Assembly: GCA_035968315.1 (NCBI GenBank)
Contig: JAVYIN010000007.1
Span: forward strand, 1-64,000
Reading direction: 5' to 3'
Length of the DNA stretch: 64,000 nucleotides
Origin: Nitrospira sp.
Lineage (GTDB): Bacteria > Nitrospirota > Nitrospiria > Nitrospirales > Nitrospiraceae
Within the stretch, counting starts at the first letter, position 1; every line of letters begins with the position of its first letter. This document shows positions 27,778 to 37,100 of this stretch, one piece after another. Below the pieces are notes generated by a model that had not been told where the DNA came from, did no database searches, and saw only the letters and a list, made by a program, of their open reading frames with translations. Both the position numbers and the translations under genes were made by a program.

Positions 27778-28575
27778 TCAGATCAATGAGGTCTGTGGCA
27801 AGTTGAGGATTTGGGAGATGAGCCTGCCGGGAAACCCGCTCGCGGTGGCGAAAAATCCCTGGAAGCGGGGAGTCGGCCGATTGAATTGCAAGGGCTGTCC
27901 CGTGCTGTCGCAGGCCGAGCCGCCGGCTTCTTCGAGCATCAGGACGCCGGCGGCCACATCCCATTCGTGTGGCAGTTCAAAGGTCATTACGCCGTGAATG
28001 GCGCCGCTTGCGGCGCGGGCGATGGCCCAGGCAATCGAGTGCATGGTGCGGGCGTCAAACTGTTCCGCCACCAGCTTGAAGCGGCCGCTGTGAATCTCTG
28101 CCTGGCCCAGGGCCACGATCGGCTGCGGGGGTGTGAGGCCGTTTGGCTTGCGCACCGGCGCTCCGTTGAGATGGAGCCCTTGTCCGCGCCGGGCGGTGTA
28201 CAGCTCGCCGGTGGAGGGATTGAAAATGGCGGCGAGGACCGGCCGGGATTGTTCGACCAGTGCCACTGAGATGCAGAATTCCGATTCCCGGCGGATAAAC
28301 GCTTTGGTGCCATCGATCGGATCGATCACCCAGACGCGTGAGGCGCTCAGCCGGGCCTCGGTGTCCGGGGATTCTTCCGACAGCCAGCCGTCGGCGGGAA
28401 ATTGCCCAAGCAGGCGGTCTTGCAGGATGGCGTTCACCGTCAGGTCGGCGGAGGTGACGGGCGACTGGTCCGGTTTGGTAAACACCTCAAATCCATCCGT
28501 GGCGCACCGCAAGGCTTCCACGCCGGCTTCCCGTATGGCCGAGGTGAGCACGCGATATTCATGATCCCATGGCAT
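27778..28575 (-). CDS. cysQ: 3'(2'),5'-bisphosphate nucleotidase CysQ (inositol monophosphatase family)
   Basis: The 265-residue enzyme dephosphorylates PAP, the by-product of sulfate assimilation and PAPS-dependent transfer. The metal-binding motifs are all present: LSEESPD, VWVIDPIDGTKAFI and EWDVAAGVLMLEEAGG. CysQ is preferred over a plain inositol monophosphatase because of SPVTSADLTVN near the N-terminus and the EFCISVALVE segment. ATG 28575 gives the usual family length. Confidence 0.88.
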   Translation of the reverse strand: MPWDHEYRVLTSAIREAGVEALRCATDGFEVFTKPDQSPVTSADLTVNAILQDRLLGQFPADGWLSEESPDTEARLSASRVWVIDPIDGTKAFIRRESEFCISVALVEQSRPVLAAIFNPSTGELYTARRGQGLHLNGAPVRKPNGLTPPQPIVALGQAEIHSGRFKLVAEQFDARTMHSIAWAIARAASGAIHGVMTFELPHEWDVAAGVLMLEEAGGSACDSTGQPLQFNRPTPRFQGFFATASGFPGRLISQILNLPQTSLI

Positions 28576-28666
28576 GGTCTCAGGGTAGCAAGGTCACGGG
28601 CGGATTGAAAGCCGCAGGGGCCGTCGCTTGACCTCCTGAGAGAATCTGCGTACAAGCAGAGCCACG

Positions 28667-29722
28667 ATGAAACTGGTGCAAAAGCGGTCCCGAAAAAGCG
28701 GCCTGCCTCCGGGCACCCTCGTCCATATCGGCGAGAAGAGGGCCGAGACCGTCGCGATGACGGCGTTCAATTATTCCGGCGCCCGCTGCGACGAGCGGAC
28801 GGTTACGAAGCCCGAGGAACTGCAGCCGCCGTCCGATGAATCGGTCACCTGGGTGGATATCGGCGGCGTGCACAAGCTCGACCTGCTCGAAGCCTTCGGC
28901 AAACAGTTTTCATTGCACCCGTTGCTGCTCGAAGATATTGCCAATACGGATCAGCGGCCCAAGCTGGACGATTACGACACCTATTTATTCCTCGTGATGA
29001 AGGTGCTCTCGCTGACCGACCGGCAGGACATTCTGGTCGAGCAGGTGAGCTTCGTCATCGGGAGAAATGTCGTCTTGTCGTTTCAAGAGAACGGGACCGA
29101 TGTCTTCAAGCCGGTGCGGGACCGATTGCGGGGGGGGAAAGGCCGCATGCGCCAGAACGGCGCCGACTATCTGCTCTACGCGCTGGTGGATGCGATCGTG
29201 GACCAGTATTTTCTGGTGCTGGAATCGCTCGGGGAGAAAATCGAGTCGCTCCAGGAAAAAGTGATGGCGGATCCAAAGCCGGACACGCTGAAAGAGATTC
29301 ATGCGCTGAAGCGGCAGCTGTTGTTCTTGCGCCGCGCCGTCTGGCCGCTCCGCGAAGCGACGAACGGCCTGTCGCGGTCGGACTGCCTCTTCCTGCATGA
29401 GCCGACGAAGGTCTTTTTCCGCGACGTGTACGATCATGTCGTGCAAATCATCGATACGATCGAAACCCTGCGCGAGATGGTCTCGGCCAGCCTGGATATT
29501 TATCTCTCGAGCGTCAGTTACCGGTTGAACGCCGTCATGCGCGTGCTGACGGTCATTACGACCATCTTCATGCCCCTGAGTTTCATTGCCAGTATCTATG
29601 GGATGAACTTCGAATATATGCCGGAGCTGAAGTCCCAGTGGGGCTATCCGGCGGTGCTGGGATCGATGGGAGTGATTGCCGCGGGGATGTTGATCGCGTT
29701 TCGCCAGCGGCGCTGGTTGTAG
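28667..29722 (+). CDS. corA: CorA family magnesium/cobalt transporter
   Basis: The 351-residue protein has a long soluble, helical N-terminal domain and two C-terminal membrane helices. The signature GMN (YGMNFEYMPE, about residues 312-314) lies at the end of the first helix, preceded by PLSFIASI. This is the ion pore of CorA, which works as a homopentamer in the inner membrane. It is divergent from cysQ and its stop codon begins a copy of the intergenic repeat. Confidence 0.93.
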   Translation: MKLVQKRSRKSGLPPGTLVHIGEKRAETVAMTAFNYSGARCDERTVTKPEELQPPSDESVTWVDIGGVHKLDLLEAFGKQFSLHPLLLEDIANTDQRPKLDDYDTYLFLVMKVLSLTDRQDILVEQVSFVIGRNVVLSFQENGTDVFKPVRDRLRGGKGRMRQNGADYLLYALVDAIVDQYFLVLESLGEKIESLQEKVMADPKPDTLKEIHALKRQLLFLRRAVWPLREATNGLSRSDCLFLHEPTKVFFRDVYDHVVQIIDTIETLREMVSASLDIYLSSVSYRLNAVMRVLTVITTIFMPLSFIASIYGMNFEYMPELKSQWGYPAVLGSMGVIAAGMLIAFRQRRWL

Positions 29723-29750
29723 CAGGCCGTTGAAAAAGCCTGCCAGCGTC
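29720..29750 (+). repeat. Stop-codon-linked intergenic repeat copy
   Basis: TAGCAGGCCGTTGAAAAAG starts at the corA stop codon and continues with CCTGCCAGCGTCG. The inverted relative at 20877-20906 shares the same core (GTTGAAAAAG followed by CCAGC). Confidence 0.7.
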
Positions 29751-29771
29751 GTATTGAGGACCCGGAACGGC

Positions 29772-30158
29772 CTATTCCTGGACTTCCACCCGGTCCACGA
29801 AATAGTCCGTGTCTCCGAAGCAGGTGCCGGGGAGGTAGCGGTATTCCTTGTAGTGCAGGATCACCCGTTTGCCCATGACTTTTGACAGCTCATCGGCCAC
29901 GCGCTGGTCCCACACGCTGAAGCTCCAGAGCACCGGTGCCACGCCGGGAACGGTCGTCATGGCCAGCTCGCCCTCGTAGGTTTTACAGATCCAGCCTTTG
30001 TGGGAAAATTTCTGAATGTACCCGGCCCGATTCCCGTCCGAGTAGCTCCAATTGAACGCGATGAGCAGATAGGCGGAGAGGCCGAAGACTGCGAGGGTGA
30101 AGAGCACGCGCGGCCGGACGATCCAGAGGACTGGTGCCAGCACGGCCATCGGGTTCAT
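29772..30158 (-). CDS. Small single-pass membrane protein, unknown function
   Basis: The 128-residue protein has one N-terminal membrane helix (VLFTLAVFGLSAYLLIAF) and a C-terminal soluble part with two cysteines (WICKTYEGE and PGTCFGDTDYF). A conserved-looking stretch is VLWSFSVWDQRVADELSK. It begins 17 bp after leuD and is likely part of that transcript. Similar small proteins occur in many bacteria without a known role. Confidence 0.75.
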   Translation of the reverse strand: MNPMAVLAPVLWIVRPRVLFTLAVFGLSAYLLIAFNWSYSDGNRAGYIQKFSHKGWICKTYEGELAMTTVPGVAPVLWSFSVWDQRVADELSKVMGKRVILHYKEYRYLPGTCFGDTDYFVDRVEVQE

Positions 30159-30174
30159 CGCGTGCTCCGTGCCA

Positions 30175-30798
30175 TTACGATGGCAAGTCGGCGAAGAGCC
30201 AGGGCGCGTCGCTCTTCCGCTTCTGTTCGTAGGCGGTGATGGCCGCCTCGTGTTGCAGGGTCAAGCCGATCGAGTCGAGCCCGCGGTACAGGCAATCCTT
30301 GCGGAAAGGATCGATGTCGAACCGGTAGGTGTTGCCGCCTGGCGCCGTGACGGTTTGGGTGCTGAGATCCACGGTCAGCCGGTAGCCCGGCGTGGCGAGG
30401 ACGTCCCGCATGAGCGTTTGCACCTCCTCGGCCTTGAGCACGACCGGGAGGATGCCGTTCTGGAAACAGTTGTTATAGAAAATGTCCGCGAAGCTTGGGG
30501 CGATGACGCAGCGAAAGCCTTGATCGAGCAAGGCCCAGGGGGCGTGTTCGCGCGAAGAGCCGCAGCCGAAATTGTCGCGGGTCAAGAGAATCGTCGCGTC
30601 CTGATAGCGGGGCTGGTTCAGAAAAAAGTTCGGGTCCGGCGATCCGTCCTTTTGCTTCTTCCAGTCAAAGAACAAGCCTTCGCGCAGCCCCGTGCGCTTG
30701 ATCGTCTTCAAGTACTGCTTCGGGATGATCTGGTCCGTATCGACGTTGACCCGGTCCAGGGCGGCGACGAGGCCGGTGAGTGTCGTAAATGCCTGCAT
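30175..30798 (-). CDS. leuD: 3-isopropylmalate dehydratase small subunit LeuD
   Basis: The 207-residue swivel-domain subunit has [16 protein letters not shown] near the start and the signature [15 protein letters not shown]. With LeuC it isomerises 2- to 3-isopropylmalate in leucine biosynthesis. It starts 6 bp after leuC and is of normal length for bacterial LeuD. Confidence 0.96.
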   Translation of the reverse strand: MQAFTTLTGLVAALDRVNVDTDQIIPKQYLKTIKRTGLREGLFFDWKKQKDGSPDPNFFLNQPRYQDATILLTRDNFGCGSSREHAPWALLDQGFRCVIAPSFADIFYNNCFQNGILPVVLKAEEVQTLMRDVLATPGYRLTVDLSTQTVTAPGGNTYRFDIDPFRKDCLYRGLDSIGLTLQHEAAITAYEQKRKSDAPWLFADLPS

Positions 30799-30804
30799 GA
30801 TGTC

Positions 30805-32208
30805 CTAACTCCAATGACGAATATCGGTGAAATGTCCCTCGACGGCGGCGGCGACGGCCATGGCCGGCGACACCAGATGCGTGCGCCCGCCTGCGCCCTG
30901 CCGGCCTTCGAAGTTGCGATTGCTCGTGGAGGCGCAGCGCTCGCCGGGCTTCAACACATCGGCATTCATGGCCAGACACATGCTGCAGCCCGCTTCCCGC
31001 CATTCGAATCCGGCGTCGCGGAAGATCTGGTCGAGCCCTTCCCGCTCCGCCTGCTGCTTGACGAGGCCGGAGCCCGGCACCACCATCGCGCGCACGCCCT
31101 TTGCCACCTTTTTCCCTTTGGCGAGGGTGGCGGCGAGACGCAGGTCTTCGATGCGTGAGTTCGTGCAGGAGCCGATGAAGACCGTGTCGATGGTGATGTC
31201 GGTGATCGGCATATTAGGGGCAAGACCCATGTATTCCAAGGCCCGTTCGGTGGCCTTGCGTGTTTTTTCATCGGTCATCGTCGCGGGGTCTGGCACGCGC
31301 TGATCGACACCCAGCACCATGCCGGGGCTGGTGCCCCAGCTGACCTGCGGGGCGATGTCTTCGGCCCGCAGCACCAGCGTGGCGTCGTATCGGGCATTGG
31401 AATCCGTCTTTAAGGATTCCCACGCGCGCACCGCTTGCGTGAACAGCTCGCCCTTCGGGGCGAGCGGGCGCCCCTTGATGTAGGCGACGGTCTTGTCGTC
31501 GGGTGCGACCATGCCGGCACGGGCGCCGCCTTCGATCGACATGTTGCAGAGCGTCATGCGGCCTTCCATGCTCAAGGCGCGAATGGCCGAACCCGTATAT
31601 TCGATCACATAGCCGGTGCCGCCGGCCGTGCCGATTTTGCCGATGATGGCCAGAATGATGTCTTTGGCCGAGCAGCGATCGGAGAGGACGCCGTCGACCC
31701 GGATTTCCATTGTCTTGGGGCGCTTTTGCACCAAACATTGCGTCGCGAGCACATGCTCCACTTCACTCGTCCCGATGCCGAAGGCGAGCGCGCCGAACGC
31801 GCCATGAGTCGAGGTGTGGGAATCGCCGCAGACGATGGTCGTGCCGGGGAGCGTGAACCCTTGCTCGGGGCCGATCACGTGGACGACGCCCTGGCGGATG
31901 TCGTTCATGCCGAACAGGGTGATGCCGAAGTCCCGGCAATTTTCTTCCAGCGTCTGGATTTGTTTCGCGCTGATGGCGTCGGCAATGCCGAGCGTGCGGT
32001 CCGTCGTCGGCACATTGTGGTCGGGCACGGCGAGCGTCGCCGCCGGGCGGCGGGGGCGACGGCCGGCCAGCTTCAGGCCCTCAAAGGCTTGCGGCGAGGT
32101 GACTTCATGCACCAGCTGCCGGTCGATATACAACAGCGTCGTCCCGTCCGGCTCTTCACGGACGAGATGCGAATCCCAAATCTTGTCAAATAAGGTCTTG
32201 CCTGCCAT
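30805..32208 (-). CDS. leuC: 3-isopropylmalate dehydratase large subunit LeuC
   Basis: The 467-residue aconitase-family subunit carries [19 protein letters not shown] and the 4Fe-4S cysteines in [14 protein letters not shown] and [13 protein letters not shown] 32208 is favoured over GTG 32211 because AGGA then lies 7 nt upstream. It is the first gene of a leuC-leuD-small membrane protein operon with a good promoter upstream. Confidence 0.96.
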   Translation of the reverse strand: MAGKTLFDKIWDSHLVREEPDGTTLLYIDRQLVHEVTSPQAFEGLKLAGRRPRRPAATLAVPDHNVPTTDRTLGIADAISAKQIQTLEENCRDFGITLFGMNDIRQGVVHVIGPEQGFTLPGTTIVCGDSHTSTHGAFGALAFGIGTSEVEHVLATQCLVQKRPKTMEIRVDGVLSDRCSAKDIILAIIGKIGTAGGTGYVIEYTGSAIRALSMEGRMTLCNMSIEGGARAGMVAPDDKTVAYIKGRPLAPKGELFTQAVRAWESLKTDSNARYDATLVLRAEDIAPQVSWGTSPGMVLGVDQRVPDPATMTDEKTRKATERALEYMGLAPNMPITDITIDTVFIGSCTNSRIEDLRLAATLAKGKKVAKGVRAMVVPGSGLVKQQAEREGLDQIFRDAGFEWREAGCSMCLAMNADVLKPGERCASTSNRNFEGRQGAGGRTHLVSPAMAVAAAVEGHFTDIRHWS

Positions 32209-32254
32209 CACTCATTCCTCACTAACGATCAACAGTGGAGTTCAAAGAACGCCT

Positions 32255-32284
32255 ATTATACATCGGGCTCTTGCGGCATGCCAG
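32255..32284 (-). promoter_or_regulatory. Sigma-70 promoter of leuCD
   Basis: The minus strand has a perfect -10 TATAAT (32260-32255), an 18 bp spacer and CTGGCA (32284-32279) as a partial -35. Transcription would start near 32248, about 40 nt before leuC. No leader peptide with a leucine run or T-box-like element is seen in this short leader. Confidence 0.55.
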
Positions 32285-32344
32285 GGCGGTTTGTCGTGAA
32301 AGAAACGCGCTTCAGAATTTTTCGCCGGTGCCGATAAAGGGGGC

Positions 32345-32557
32345 ATGGACGAACACAGACTGAACCCCGACAACATTTCCATTCCCCGCTGGACCATTGC
32401 CCGCGATACCCGGTCGTCGGAATGCGCGTTTTGTCACTCGATCATTGTGCGGGTCACGACCGACGCCCGTCAGATCGCCTTCTGCAGTTGCCGCCTTGTC
32501 GAGTACCGCCTGCTGCCAAGGCCGAATATCCGCAAAGTCAAATCAGCCCAGCCCTGA
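32345..32557 (+). CDS. Small cysteine-rich protein, 70 residues
   Basis: The reading frame encodes SECAFCHSIIVRV and IAFCSCRLVEY, giving a CxxC and a CxC spaced like a small zinc ribbon. It is divergent from leuC and followed 73 bp later by the MEKHLA gene. The ATG is preceded by AAAGGGGG but with almost no spacing. Alternative: a spurious frame. The paired cysteines favour a real gene. Confidence 0.5.
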   Translation: MDEHRLNPDNISIPRWTIARDTRSSECAFCHSIIVRVTTDARQIAFCSCRLVEYRLLPRPNIRKVKSAQP

Positions 32558-32630
32558 CCCTTCCGCTTGCCTTGCCTCATCGGACGTGGTAGCAGAGCAT
32601 CGCTTTGCACGCCTGAAATGAGGAGAGGTC

Positions 32631-33101
32631 ATGTCCAGTATGCTGTGGACTCAGCCGGAAACGATAGCCTGGTCGCACTGTCTCCTCGACAGCTTTCATC
32701 GCTGGACGGGCCGGGAGTTGCTGCCGCGCGCCGGGTCGCCGGGTGAACAGGCGCGGGCGTTGTTCAGTGCCCCGTGTGTGGTGGTGTCGCATGGCACGGA
32801 AGCCGATCCGATCTTGAATTACGGCAATCAGGCGGCGCTGGATCTCTGGGAGATGACCTGGGAACAATTGACACGCACACCGTCCCGCCTCACGGCGGAA
32901 CCGATGAACCGCGAGGAGCGCGCCCGCATGCTGGCCGTGGCGGCGGCAGAGGGCTATTTCACGGGCTATCGGGGAGTGCGGATTTCGGCTACCGGGAAGC
33001 GATTTCTGGTCGAGGACGCGACGGTGTGGAACGTGGTTGATGGGTCAGGCGTCCTGGTCGGCCAGGCGGCCACCTTTGTCCGCTGGACGCCGATCGGGTG
33101 A
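32631..33101 (+). CDS. MEKHLA domain protein (PAS-like)
   Basis: The 156-residue protein consists of one MEKHLA domain, a PAS-like module: VVVSHGTEADPILNYGNQAALDLWEMTWEQL followed by SRLTAEPMNREERARML and a terminal beta hairpin. Stand-alone bacterial members are thought to be sensory but have no defined ligand. GAGGAGAGGTC lies just before ATG 32631. Its 3' end converges with the FNR-like regulator, 46 bp apart. Confidence 0.88.
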   Translation: MSSMLWTQPETIAWSHCLLDSFHRWTGRELLPRAGSPGEQARALFSAPCVVVSHGTEADPILNYGNQAALDLWEMTWEQLTRTPSRLTAEPMNREERARMLAVAAAEGYFTGYRGVRISATGKRFLVEDATVWNVVDGSGVLVGQAATFVRWTPIG

Positions 33102-33147
33102 CGGCGGCATGGCAACCGAATACGATGAGGCGGGCAGCGCATCGACC

Positions 33148-33900
33148 TTAGTCGAGATGCTCGAACAGGAAGCTGGAGTATTGGCGGATGCCATGCCCCA
33201 GTTTATGAAAGTCTGGGATTGCCAGACGGCCATCCCGACGGGCAATCAGGCCTTCATGCTGCAATCGGCTCAAGATCCGGCTGACCGTTTCCGGCCGCAG
33301 TCCCGTGTAAGCCGAAAAAAACCACCGGGGAATTTTGTGCGGGATGATCACCGGACGGTTCCGTTTCAGCCGGAGCAGCCGGGTCAGTTCATGAATGGCG
33401 AGCAGCATGTGCGCGCGGGCATTGTGCCCGCGCAGGCCGATCATGGCGCGCTGCGCGGTGGTGATGTGCGTCCGTGTTTGTTCCAGCAGCGCGGTCCGCG
33501 CCTCGTCGTTTTTCCGCAGAAGGGTTAAAGGATCGTCGACGGTCACCGATCGTATGGTCACGTCCGTGACGGCTTTTGCGGCGAGCGAATCGGTGCGGGT
33601 GCGTTGGAGCCAATCGGAGAATCCGACGAGGTGGCCGGGGCCCAGAGCTTCGAGCAGGATTTCTTCGCCGTCCGCCGTAAAGACCACCATCGCGACAACC
33701 CCGCGGCAGATCATCAGCGCGTGCGAGGCGCGGGTATTCTGGCGCGAGAGAAACTCTCCGCTCCGATAGGTCGTGACCAAGCCACAGTGAGTGCCGACAG
33801 CTGTTTGATGGAGGGGAGGGAGGCTGTCGGCCTTCACCAGCGCACAATTGCCCTCTACGGGACAATCGAGGCATAAATCAATCGGAGGGAGCAGTTTCAT
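33148..33900 (-). CDS. Crp/Fnr family regulator with FNR-like N-terminal cysteine cluster
   Basis: The 250-residue protein has a cyclic-nucleotide-type beta-roll (GEFLSRQNTRASHALMICRGVV), a long dimer helix and a C-terminal winged helix (LRPETVSRILSRLQHEGLI). N-terminal cysteines C10, C13 and C19 have the C-x2-C-x5-C spacing that binds 4Fe-4S in FNR; C39 or C65 could be the fourth ligand. The recognition helix has E-x-x-S-R as in FNR. Oxygen or NO sensing is therefore plausible. It is divergent from a hybrid histidine kinase. Confidence 0.87.
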   Translation of the reverse strand: MKLLPPIDLCLDCPVEGNCALVKADSLPPLHQTAVGTHCGLVTTYRSGEFLSRQNTRASHALMICRGVVAMVVFTADGEEILLEALGPGHLVGFSDWLQRTRTDSLAAKAVTDVTIRSVTVDDPLTLLRKNDEARTALLEQTRTHITTAQRAMIGLRGHNARAHMLLAIHELTRLLRLKRNRPVIIPHKIPRWFFSAYTGLRPETVSRILSRLQHEGLIARRDGRLAIPDFHKLGHGIRQYSSFLFEHLD

Positions 33901-34003
33901 GGATATCCCGGCCTTCTGTGCCTGTCGTGCGGTTGCGGGGGCGCCACGTGTGAGGCGGCCCGCCTTCCTCCCGAAAATTTTATTATAGAAGAAATAAGGG
34001 TTT

Positions 34004-34019
34004 TGTGACGCAGGTCACT
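34004..34019. promoter_or_regulatory. CRP-type palindromic operator between the regulator and the histidine kinase
   Basis: TGTGACGCAGGTCACT matches TGTGA-N6-TCACA with one mismatch. On the minus strand it overlaps the -35 position of a TATAAT (33987-33982) that would drive the Crp/Fnr gene. On the plus strand its centre lies about 40-41 bp before the start expected from TACAAT (34040-34045), the class II activator position. Confidence 0.6.
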
Positions 34020-34153
34020 TCCTCCCATGGGGAATCAGATACAATGCCTCGCCGCTACTCTGCCGTGTCATGGCGTTTGCGACGAGAACATTCAAGGCCG
34101 GCGATCGTGTCCTCTGTATCGGTGCGTTGGCCTTCTATCTGAAGAGATTGCAA

Positions 34154-37100
34154 ATGCCGCTCAGCGATTTCCCCCGTCTGCTTGCGCAACAGTGGTCCCA
34201 TCGTCTGGCGTTTCGCCTGCAAGTCTGGGTACTTATGGCGGGGCTCCCGTCATTGGCGGTCGGGGCGGCGCTGGCCGGAGTCCTCTACCACATGACTATC
34301 GTCTCGACGGAACGGAGCGTCGAATTGGCCGCTCGCCAGGCAATGGAAACGCTGGATCGCCTGATGTTCGAGCGCTATGGCGATGTGGAAGTCTTTGCCA
34401 GCTTGCCCGCCGTGCGCACGCTCGACCGGGACAATCTCCAGGCGGTCGCCAATCTCTACGTGTCTACCTATGCGCCGTATTATGCTCTGGCGGCCATCGC
34501 CGATCGATCCGGAGCGGTGCTGGCAGTCAGCGATGCCGGTTCCACGGGTCCGACGCCCGCCTCGGCCCGGGAGATCGGCCTTTCCGTTTCGGCGGAGCCC
34601 TGGTTTCTGGAGGCCCTGGCCCATCCCCAGCAGGTCGTGTTCGACGATGGTCCCCGCGATCGCTTGACTCAGGCGGTGGCGCACGATGGAAAGGCCATCA
34701 TCGTGCTCGCACGGGCGATCAGCAACGCGGCCGGGACCGTTGTCGGTGTGTGGTCGGCGCACATTGTCGTCGAGTCGCTCGTCCATGTGTTTCAGCCGAT
34801 GGGCCGAGGGGCAGACAAGAGTGTGCCCTACCCGATGGTCTTAAAAGCCGCATCCGGCGAGCGGCTGCTCGCGATCGGGGTTTCGGAGAATGCCCCTCCG
34901 GATGCCATTGTCCGTTCCTCAGGATTTTCCCGCTGGCCCGGCGGCCGGTGGACGCTCGAAGCCTATATGCCGTCGCAATTCCGCCGCCAGCAATGGATGC
35001 TCGCCGGCTGGGGGGGCATGGCGATCATGCTGTTCACGGCCACCGGCACGGCGGTGCTGGCGTGGATTTTTCGGCGTGAAGTGATCCGGCCGCTGGCCGA
35101 TCTGGAGTCTCAGGTGTTGATGCTGGAGGTGCCGCCGCACCGCGCAGCCGATGACCTGATGACAGAGGTCCTGGCGCACGATCAGTCTGGTGCGTCCTCT
35201 CAGGAGCGGTTGCTGCGGCGGGACGACGAGCTGGGCGATCTTGCGCGCAAGCTCCACGCGCAGACCAGAGAGATTCATGTGCATCTGAGCCAGCTGTCCC
35301 TGTTGAACCACAGCAGCCGCGGCATTCAGGAACATGTTGTATCGCTTCCTGCCCTCCTGGAGCGGATTCTTCACACGGCCAAACTGCTGACCGGCGCCCG
35401 CTATGCAGCCTTGGGCGTCTTCGATGAGACCGGGGAGCGGCTCATACAGTTTTTAACGGCGGGGATTGATGACGAGACCAGGCGGGCGATCGGACCGTTG
35501 CCGACCGGCCGCGGGCTCTTGGGCGCGGTTATCAAGAAGGACGGCGTGCTGCGGCTCAAGGATTTGACGCGGCATGCGGAATCGGTCGGCTTTCCGGCCC
35601 ATCATCCGGCGATGCAGTCGTTTCTTGGCGTGTCCATTCGCGCGCGCGGCACCCTGTTCGGCCGGCTCTACTTGACGGACAAGCTCTGCGCGCCCGCCGA
35701 TGGGTTTGCGGAGCGCACCGGTGAGCCTGCGACCGGCGAATTCACGGAACTCGACGAACAATTGGTTGCGGCGCTGGCGTTTCAAGCGGGCACCGCGATC
35801 GAGACGGCCAGGTTAATCGAGGAAATCCGGGCGACGCAAAGCCGGGATCGCGCCTTGCTCGACTCGGTGGATGAAGGCATCTACGGCGTCGATCTGGCGG
35901 GCCGCTGTCTGTTCATCAATCGGGCCGGAGCTGCGATGCTCGGGCATGCCCCAAGCGACCTCGTCGGACGGGACATGCATGCGGCGGTGCATCATACGCG
36001 GGAGGATGGAACGCCCTGCCCGGACACCGCCTGCCCGATTCTCGGCGCGTTGCGCGCCCAGCATGGGTGCCGGCTCGAACAGGAGCGCTTCTGGCGGCAG
36101 GATGGCACCTCGTTTCCCGCGATATGCGCGGTGACGCTGTTGCGGGGCGAGGACGATGCGGTGACCGGCGCGGTCGTCTGTTTTTCGGATCTCACCGAGC
36201 GCCGTGCGATGGAGACGCGCGTCCGGCAGGGACAGAAGATGGAGACGCTCGGCCAGCTTGCGGCCGGGGTGGCGCACGACTTCAACAATCTGCTGACGGT
36301 GATGGCGGGCTACAGCGAGCTGGCGCTGCTGCAGGCTGACGCGCCGGCCTCGGTGCGGGCGAAGGTCGAGGAAATCAAGAAAGCAGCCGATCGCGCGGCG
36401 GTGCTGACCGGCCAATTGCTGGCGTTTGGACGGAAGAAGCCGGTTGAACGCAAAGTCGTGAGCGTCACCGATGCCATTCGCGGCGTAGAGTCGCTCATCC
36501 GGCGGCTGGCCGGCGAGGGCATCACCGTGGATATCGCATTGCCCGATGGGCGGTGGTTTATCAAGGCAGACGTGGGCGGGTTCGAGCAGATTCTGATCAA
36601 TCTGGTCGTCAATGCCCGGGATGCGATGCCAAACGGCGGGCGGCTGGAGATTCGCGGCGCGATTCTCGACCCCGCTGCGGCGAGCCCGGCTTTGATGCAG
36701 GCCGCGCACGGGTCTTCGATCATGCTGACGGTGCGCGATACCGGAGTGGGCATGGACAAAGCCACGCAGGCGCGCATTTTCGAGCCGTTTTTCACCACGA
36801 AATCGGTGGGCCGGGGCACCGGGCTGGGACTGGCGACGGTCTACCGCATCGTCATGGAACATGATGGGGGCATCTATGTGGCGAGCGAGCCGGGAGCCGG
36901 GACGACCTTTACGGTGGTGTTTCCGTTGGTCGAGGCGCCGGTGGAACAGGCGCCGGCTGCGGGCGGCGAGGGGCCGGTTCGTGGTGGTGATGAAACCGTT
37001 CTGTTAGTCGAAGACGAGGCGTCGGTTCAAGCACTGGCCACATCGATGCTGGAGAGCCGGGGGTATCGGGTGCTGACCGCCCAAGACGGGCAGGAAGGCG

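Noticed and set aside
33901-34069. Canonical FNR box (TTGAT-N4-ATCAA) for the FNR-like regulator
   Set aside because: No such site is present; only the CRP-type palindrome was found.
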